Assembly (NCBI GenBank): GCA_030848705.1
Contig: CM061239.1
Coordinates: 82,814,363-82,878,362, forward strand
DNA from: Heracleum sosnowskyi
Lineage: Eukaryota; Streptophyta; Magnoliopsida; Apiales; Apiaceae
Length of the DNA stretch: 64,000 bases
Reading direction: 5' to 3'
This document shows, piece by piece, positions 58,401-64,000 of the stretch. The notes below the pieces were generated by a model. That model was not told the DNA's origin. It searched no databases and was given only the letters and a program-made list of their open reading frames with translations. A program made the position numbers and the translations under genes. The stretch's first letter is position 1. Each line of letters starts with the position of its first letter.

Positions 58401-59887
58401 CTACTTCTGTTAGTATAAGTGTCCTCAACTCGATTGTTACCTTTATCTCGAAGCCAAGCATCGTTAAACACCTCTATATCTTCCCCATCCCCTACTACCC
58501 ACCTGAAACCGTCCTAAAACTCCTCTTTAGCCTGCCAAATACCAGACCACAGATAGCTACACCCACCTCCTCTACCTGCCTTTAGAAAACTACAAGTAGG
58601 AAAATAACGAGCTTTGTACACCCTAGCCACTAGAGAATCCGGATTATTTAAAAAGTTCCAACAATGTTTACCTAGCAAGGCTAGATTAAAACCATGAAGG
58701 TCCCGAAATCCCATTCCACCTTTAGTTTTATGCATACTCATATTCTCCCAAGATAACCACTTAACACCCTTCTTACAGTCGCCATTAGAGCTCCACCAAA
58801 ACCCATTCATGATTCTTTCCATCTCCTTACATAACGATTTAGGAATTAAAAAGCAAGACATACAAAAAGATGGAATCGCTTGAGCCACACTCTTTAATAA
58901 GACAGCCTTACCAGCCCGAGATAAGAGTTTCGTACCCCAACTTTGAATACGTTTCCACATCCTCTCCTTCACAAAAGTAAAAACCGCCTTCTTCGATCTT
59001 CCTATCAACGAAGGCAACCCCAAATAATTCCCTTGACTTAAATCAGCATACACCCCCATCGAATTTTTAATGCTTTCTTGAGTACCCGTGTCCACATTAG
59101 TACTAAAGAAAATACCAGATTTTTGGAAATTAATGGAGTGACCAGATAGCACCTCATACTCATGAAGGATAGTCCTAACTGCATTCGTCTCCTCAGTGTT
59201 TGCTCTGAAAAACAAAAAACTGTCGTCCGCAAAAAGTAGATGCGAAATGGTTGGCGCAGTTGGACTAACACGACACCCTGTGATCTTCCCTTCTACTGTA
59301 GCACTAGAAATAGCCTTCGACATTCCTTCCACACAAAATAAGAATAGATAAGGTGATAGCGGGTCACCTTGTCTGAGACCACGCTTCGGTAGAATAGGAC
59401 CCACCTGTTCGCCATTGAAGCAGATTGAATACGACACCGTGGTTACACACAACATAATCCATCGAATCCACATATCATTAAATCCCATACTTCTCATACG
59501 ATTCTTCAGATAATGCCAATTTACTCTATCATAGGCCTTAGAAACATCTAGCTTCAATGCCACCTCTCCCTCTTTACCCTTCTTTTTTCCCCTCATATGA
59601 TGTAAAACTTCGAATGCTACTAGTACATTATCTGAAATGTTCCTTCCCGGCACAAAAGCAGATTGGTTCTCAGAGATAATTCCTGGAAGAATTCGCTTCA
59701 ATCTGTTAGCTAAGACTTTTGCAATGATCTTATAAAGCACATTGCAAAGAGCAATGGGTCGTAAGTCCTTCATTTCATCTGCATTGTCTTTTTTTGGGAT
59801 CAAAACAACATTAGTGTCATTTAGCTCCGCCGGAAAAGCATTGTCTGCCATCCAATTCTTACAGCAACCAAACACTTCATTTCCTAG
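58401..59887 (-). pseudogene. LINE ORF2, reverse transcriptase
   Basis: Reverse transcriptase copying LINE RNA at a nicked target. The main frame runs from 59875 down to 58514 (453 residues). It includes VVLIPKKDNADEMKDLRPI, the LKLDVSKAYDRVNW motif, GLRQGDPLSPYLF and the catalytic LLFADDSFLF (FADD complement at 59222-59233). Thumb-like regions follow (QGNYLGLPSLIGRSKK, GWGTKLLSRAGKAVLL-like). A stop at 58514 ends the frame; coding continues in similar style to the LARD insertion point at 58405. It joins the endonuclease part in the same frame through a single TGA near 59891. Confidence 0.88.
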
Positions 59888-59893
59888 AACCTG

Positions 59894-60939
59894 TCAGAAA
59901 TTTTGAAAAAAGGCTGGATTGAGACCATCCGGACCTGATGCTTTGTCCGGATGCATCTGTTTAACAGCATCCGTAAACTCCTCAAAACTGAAATCTGAGG
60001 TCAAAACTTCGTTCTGGCTGTTAGAGATCAGGTTTTCCATCACTATATCCTCCTGAAAACTCACCTGAGTAGGGCTACTAAAAACCTTCTCGAAATAGTT
60101 TCTGACCACCTGACACATCTCCCCCTGCTCACTAACCATAGTACCATCTTCCCTCTTCAGTTGAGACACAAGGTTTATTCTTTTACGAGCTGTTGCTGTA
60201 GCATGGAAAAATTTCGAGTTGGAGTCTCCTTCTGCAAGCCAGAAAACCTTTGCCCTCTGCTTCCAATATATTTCCTCCTGTAGTAACATCTCGTTAAGCC
60301 TATCTCTTTCAACAAAGTACTGCTTCACACTATCAACATCAGTACAGTCCACATACTTAGCCACCTCCTTCTTTTGCCTATCAATCTTGTCTTTGAACTT
60401 ATGAAAAAAGTTACGCCCCCACTTTGCCATGTAAGAAGAAATAGCGAGTAACTTAGGCAAAAAATGAATTGGAGACAATTTCTTCCAATACTCAACAATT
60501 TCCTCATGAAAACCTGGTTCTTTAAGCCAGGTATTTTCGAATTTAAATCTAAAGTTCTTCTTCGAATGAGAGGTACTTAGCAATTCTAAATTAATCGGAT
60601 CATGATCAAAACATGTAGTATGAAAAAGCGAAAGCTTACACAGAGGAAATAATTGCCACCAGCTATCTGTAGCAAACGTTCGATCTAGTTTTTCTCGAAC
60701 CCAATCACTGGTCCCTTTGCTCTTTTCCCAAGTAAACTTACCACCCGTGAGCTCCACCTCTACCAACATACTATCCTCCACAGCCTTTCTAAAACCATCA
60801 AGAAGCCATCTTGGATGTAAATGATTACCCTTCTTATTCTTATCCGACACAAATAGCATGTCGTTAAAATCCCCCATAATGCACCATGGGAGACTAGACT
60901 TCGCAGCTAAAAGACGAATAAAATCCCAGGCATCTCTCC
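59894..60939 (-). pseudogene. LINE ORF2, apurinic-type endonuclease (C-terminal part)
   Basis: The 327-residue frame starting MGDFNDMLFVSDK, plus about 20 readable codons upstream, is the C-terminal half of an APE-type endonuclease that nicks target DNA. GDFND carries conserved Asp and Asn residues, and FHTTCFDHDPINLE carries the terminal Asp-His of the active site. The linker to reverse transcriptase (VFWLAEGDSNSKFFHATA, MHPDKASGPDGLNPAFF) is typical of plant L1 elements. The N-terminal half of the endonuclease is missing through 5' truncation at 60939. Confidence 0.88.
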
Positions 60940-60949
60940 TTCACATTGT

Positions 60950-62481
60950 TAAAATTATTTTTTTCAAATTCTCTATTTGTGAATAAAAATCATGTAATTT
61001 ATTTTATAAAAAAATACATGACATAACAATCATAATAATTAATTTTGTAAATGAGTTATATTATTATGTCTTATATCAATATTTGTAAATTAATTACAAA
61101 TGAGGTCATATTTCAATATTAAATTTAATAACCATGGTAATTAAATACATAACATAATAATGTAAGTAATTTACGAAATTCTTTTGTTCATTCGTGTAAA
61201 TGATATATTTGATAGATAATAGAAATATTAAGTGATTTTCTGGAACACATGTTTTGTCACCATAGAGTTGTTAATTAATATTACATAAATACAATTTATC
61301 TTCAAGATTTAATGGCTATTGTTTTAACCAATTAACAAAGAAACGAACTTGAAATTCATCTCAAGGATTCTACAATAATATGAACTTTATTTTCTAGGAT
61401 GCTAATTTTCGTCACGTAAAAGACATCAAATTAAATTTATAATTGGGTATTCGTATAAAAATCTACAAATTAGGGTTTATAATATTTGGGAAAAAATTAG
61501 GGTTTTTGTATTTGGGGCTACCCTTAGAGATTTAATTCTAAGCGATAATAGAATTTCAGATCTCTTCTTCAGGTGTCTACGTATCATTTTATAAGAAATC
61601 AAGCCCACGTAGTTCTTTTCGGTCCAACTCATATTCTTTACGAGTAAGTCACCTATTAATTATGAGTTTCCTTCTACATCATATTTGACGATTTATGGTA
61701 CAAATTAGAGACCTATTGGGCCTCTTTTAATCCTTTAATAAAGACTTATTCCCATTATTAGATCGGATTTAGATTCTGTATTAACAAGTCCCCAGGTGTC
61801 CTTTGGTGAATACTATTCAAGTATTTTCTTGACAATAAATGTGTTTTCACAATTATTGATGGATTTATTTTGATTTCCATGTCTGTAAGCCATAATAATT
61901 TTTAAAGTTCTCTGACCTTATATTTTGATATTTATATTCCGTACTCACGAATAATTCTCTTAGTTCCTTTAAGGTATAGTTCTTGGTTACTAAGCGCATA
62001 CTCGTTTCAAGCACGTAAGTGTAGGATATATCATTTTTGAGATATTTCTTCTGTTAGCCCTTCCTCAAGTTAACATCCGTGAGAGTTTTTGTGGTTAAGC
62101 CCTTACTTACAAGCCCCAAGCAATTCGATTCGGGCTCAAATCATGCTCGAGTCTGCTTACACATTGTATGCTTCCAAGCCTCATGTATTTCGATTTTTCA
62201 AAAATCATGCTCGACTCTGCTTGCGCATCGATGAGAAGTCGCTTGTAAGCCACAAAATGTCCGAAAACTCTACTTAAAAATCTCTCATATCCCGGTACAA
62301 ATTCCCCGATATTTGAACTTTTGCAACATTATATGCGATTTTTGTTATTCAATTTATACTTCCAAATCTCAAAGTGTACATAAGTACCTTTGATCTGGAT
62401 CGGTATTCTCATTCCTAGGTGATTTATTCCTTCAATATTTAAATCGTACATCACCCGACAATATTTTGTAGATCATATATT
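60950..62481. other. AT-rich intergenic DNA
   Basis: No supported gene. A weak direct repeat of about 60 bp around 62105-62230 (AATCATGCTCGAGTCTGCTT and AATCATGCTCGACTCTGCTT) is present. Nothing else recognised. Confidence 0.45.
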
Positions 62482-62795
62482 TGTTGAGTAACTAGTCGCT
62501 CTAAAACCTCAAGGTAATAGAGGAAGACATTTTCTAGGATCATATATTATTCTAACACTCCCCCTCACTCGAGAGCCCATTTTTGGGTTGAAGAGTGGAT
62601 CACGAGCGCCCATCTTTGGGGCTTAGTTTTGCCTTTCGTGTCTCTCATAAATTGTGAGAATATTGGGGGAGGCAGGGAATCGAACCTTGGACCTCCCGCC
62701 TGCCTGAGCTCTGATACCATGTTGAGTAACCAGTTGCTCTAAAACCTTAAGGTAATAGAGGAAGACATTTTCCAGGATCATATATTATTCTAACA
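62482..62795 (-). mobile_element. TRIM element with 76-bp terminal direct repeats
   Basis: Two 76-bp direct repeats (62482-62557 and 62720-62795), TG...CA bounded on the plus strand as TGTTGAGTAAC...TTCTAACA and on the minus strand as TGTTAGAATAAT...CTCAACA. On the minus strand TGGTATCAGAGC follows the first repeat directly, as a tRNA-Met primer site, and a purine tract GAGTGAGGGGGAG precedes the second. With only 162 bp between the repeats and no coding capacity, it fits a terminal-repeat retrotransposon in miniature. The repeats differ at about four positions. No convincing 5-bp target duplication was seen. Confidence 0.78.
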
Positions 62796-63226
62796 AGTAG
62801 ACCTCTAGTACAAGGATAAATATAAACTATGTGCATTCACCAATGACATAAATAAGAACTTTTAAAATATGTATGCATAAATATTCAAATAAAATATTTT
62901 TATGCATGACATTTAACATCAAGCGCACAAATAAGTTGGGCTTATCTTGAGTTTGCAGAGCCGATCAAGATTTATCAATGGTAGACTTTGATCAAAAATA
63001 GGTATCTTGTGATACGGCCTTCTATCAATGTCTTTCTCAGCCTTTGAATCTAAGTATTTCTCTCCAAGCTTCTTGTCTTTGCAATATCCAGTACATACAA
63101 TGCACAGATTTTGGTTTGATTTAACCACCAAGTGTACTCATCATCGCAGAGCTGATTCTTTTGCACCGAGCTAGTGTACTCGTCTGCATTGAGTGTAATT
63201 GTCCATATGAAACTGTTTGCCGAGTA
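62796..63226. other. Unassigned DNA, possible minus-strand coding remnant
   Basis: The minus strand is open in two overlapping frames (63271-63050 and 63131-62919), with no recognised domain and no clear splice sites. It may be a decayed gene fragment or chance. Confidence 0.25.
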
Positions 63227-64000
63227 CTGAGTACGAAGCCCTGATAGCTGGCTTAGGGCTGGCTGGAGCATTGAGAGTTAAAACCCTGAAAGTAGGTGGA
63301 GACTCGAGGCTAGTGGTTTCCCAAGTAAATGGGGAATTTGAGGCCACAGATAAAGTCGTGGCCAAGTACTTAAAACTTGTTAAGGCCATCATGACTCAGT
63401 TTGATGAATGCTATGTAGAGCACGTTCCGAGGGAGGAAAACGTGAAGGCTGATGCCCTGTCTAAGTTTGCCTCTTCTGAAATTGAAAACTATGCAGGGAG
63501 TGTATACTTCCAAGTCTTGAAGACCCCAAGCATCAACGAAAAGTTGGTAGCACCCATTGGTATTTCCAGTTATTGGATTGATCCCATCAAAGCTCATCTG
63601 GAAACTGGGTGGCTGCCCAACGACACTTCAGAAGCACGAAAGCTATACGTCAAAGCACTAAGGTATGCCCTAATTGAGGGAATCCTATACAAGAAGTCTT
63701 TCATCATTCCTTATCTGAAGTGTTTGAGACCCCAAGAGGCAGAATTGGCCCTAAAGGAAGTACATGAAGGAATCTGTGGGCAACACTTGGGGGGCAGAGC
63801 CCTTGCATATAAAGTCACCCGTCTAGGTTTCTATTGGCCAAGCATACTTGCTGATGCTAAAAGCTATGTGAGAAAATGTGAACGGTGCCAGAAACATGCA
63901 CCAGTGGTTAGACAACCACCTGAGATGATGACATCCATTAACTCTCCTATCCCTTTTGCTATGTGGGGAATGGATATACCTGGGCCATTTCCAATGGCGA
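63227..64000 (+). pseudogene. Second copy of Tat RNase H-integrase segment
   Basis: From CTGAGTACG at 63227 to the window end the sequence repeats 8765-9538 with a constant offset of 54462. I saw no difference. It encodes the same parts: RNase H from within NNEAEYEAL through KADALSKFA, then the integrase zinc region and the first integrase core aspartate. The left edge is abrupt, inside the RNase H codons, without LTR or duplication, and lies next to a short GAGTAC microhomology. It may continue beyond the window as a truncated element, or be a template copy inserted during break repair. Confidence 0.85.

Larger units (their letters stand above)
44341..60939 (-). mobile_element. L1-type LINE split by a LARD-like LTR element
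   Basis: On the minus strand the 5' end lies at 60939 and the poly-A tail is the T run at 44341-44354. The same decamer TCACATTGTT flanks both sides (44331-44340 and 60940-60949), so the two LINE pieces are one insertion. Without the 12.8-kb element inserted at 45590/58401 the LINE is about 3.8 kb. It is 5'-truncated, starting inside the endonuclease. It is a different copy from the LINE at 41365, with a diverged sequence and opposite orientation. Confidence 0.85.

Noticed and set aside
62650..62720. tRNA gene suspected from a GGTTCGATTCC B box
   Set aside because: No cloverleaf could be drawn and the motif lies in the TRIM next to its primer-binding site.
63050..63271. Minus-strand frame crossing into the Tat copy
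   Set aside because: Part of it is antisense to the RNase H segment that starts at 63227; the remainder has no recognised domain.

Overview
This is a repeat-dominated stretch of plant nuclear DNA, most likely from a eudicot. The evidence is the set of element types: Ty3/gypsy elements of Tat and Tekay/Del type, a plant Helitron of Rep-helicase-RPA type, L1 LINEs with an RNase H tail, MITEs and a TRIM, all in AT-rich DNA. I found no intact host gene, no rRNA or tRNA gene and no CRISPR array. About 54 of the 64 kb can be assigned to transposable elements, mostly with defined ends and target-site duplications (TSDs).

Layout. 1-5526: AT-rich DNA with a small MITE (about 514-877), a short Helitron (887-1366, minus) and an unassigned exon-like piece near 4.1-4.4 kb. 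5532-12850: a Tat-type LTR element with two 508-bp LTRs that look identical and TSD ATTGT. It has an intact gag but no protease or reverse transcriptase, a dead RNase H-integrase, and three blocks of tandem repeats before its 3' LTR. 13472-40783: a three-level nest. A MITE (TSD TTA) holds a 27-kb Helitron (A|TC...CTAG|T), and one coding exon of the Helitron holds a 12.3-kb Tekay/Del chromovirus (18919-31198, TSD AGGGA). 41365-43483: a 5'-truncated LINE with a 15-bp TSD. 44341-60939 (minus): a second LINE, split by a 12.8-kb LARD-like element (45591-58400, TSD CTACT) with 4.97-kb LTRs. 62482-62795: a TRIM. 63227-64000: a second copy of the Tat RNase H-integrase segment that runs off the window.

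How the parts relate. The nesting gives a relative order: MITE, then Helitron, then Tekay element; and LINE, then LARD. LTR comparison by eye puts the Tat insertion as youngest (no differences seen), then the LARD (about 15 differences in 4.97 kb), then the Tekay element (roughly 1.5-2.5%). The Tat and LARD copies are young but cannot encode their own transposition, so they must have been mobilised by partners elsewhere. The LARD and the Tekay element share LTR islands, primer site, polypurine-tract surroundings and chromodomain-tail remnants, so a Tekay relative is the likely helper for the LARD. The Helitron carries, on its opposite strand, what look like two spliced exons of an unidentified cellular gene. 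The Tekay element has an extra open frame before gag, possibly spliced from an exon inside its LTR.
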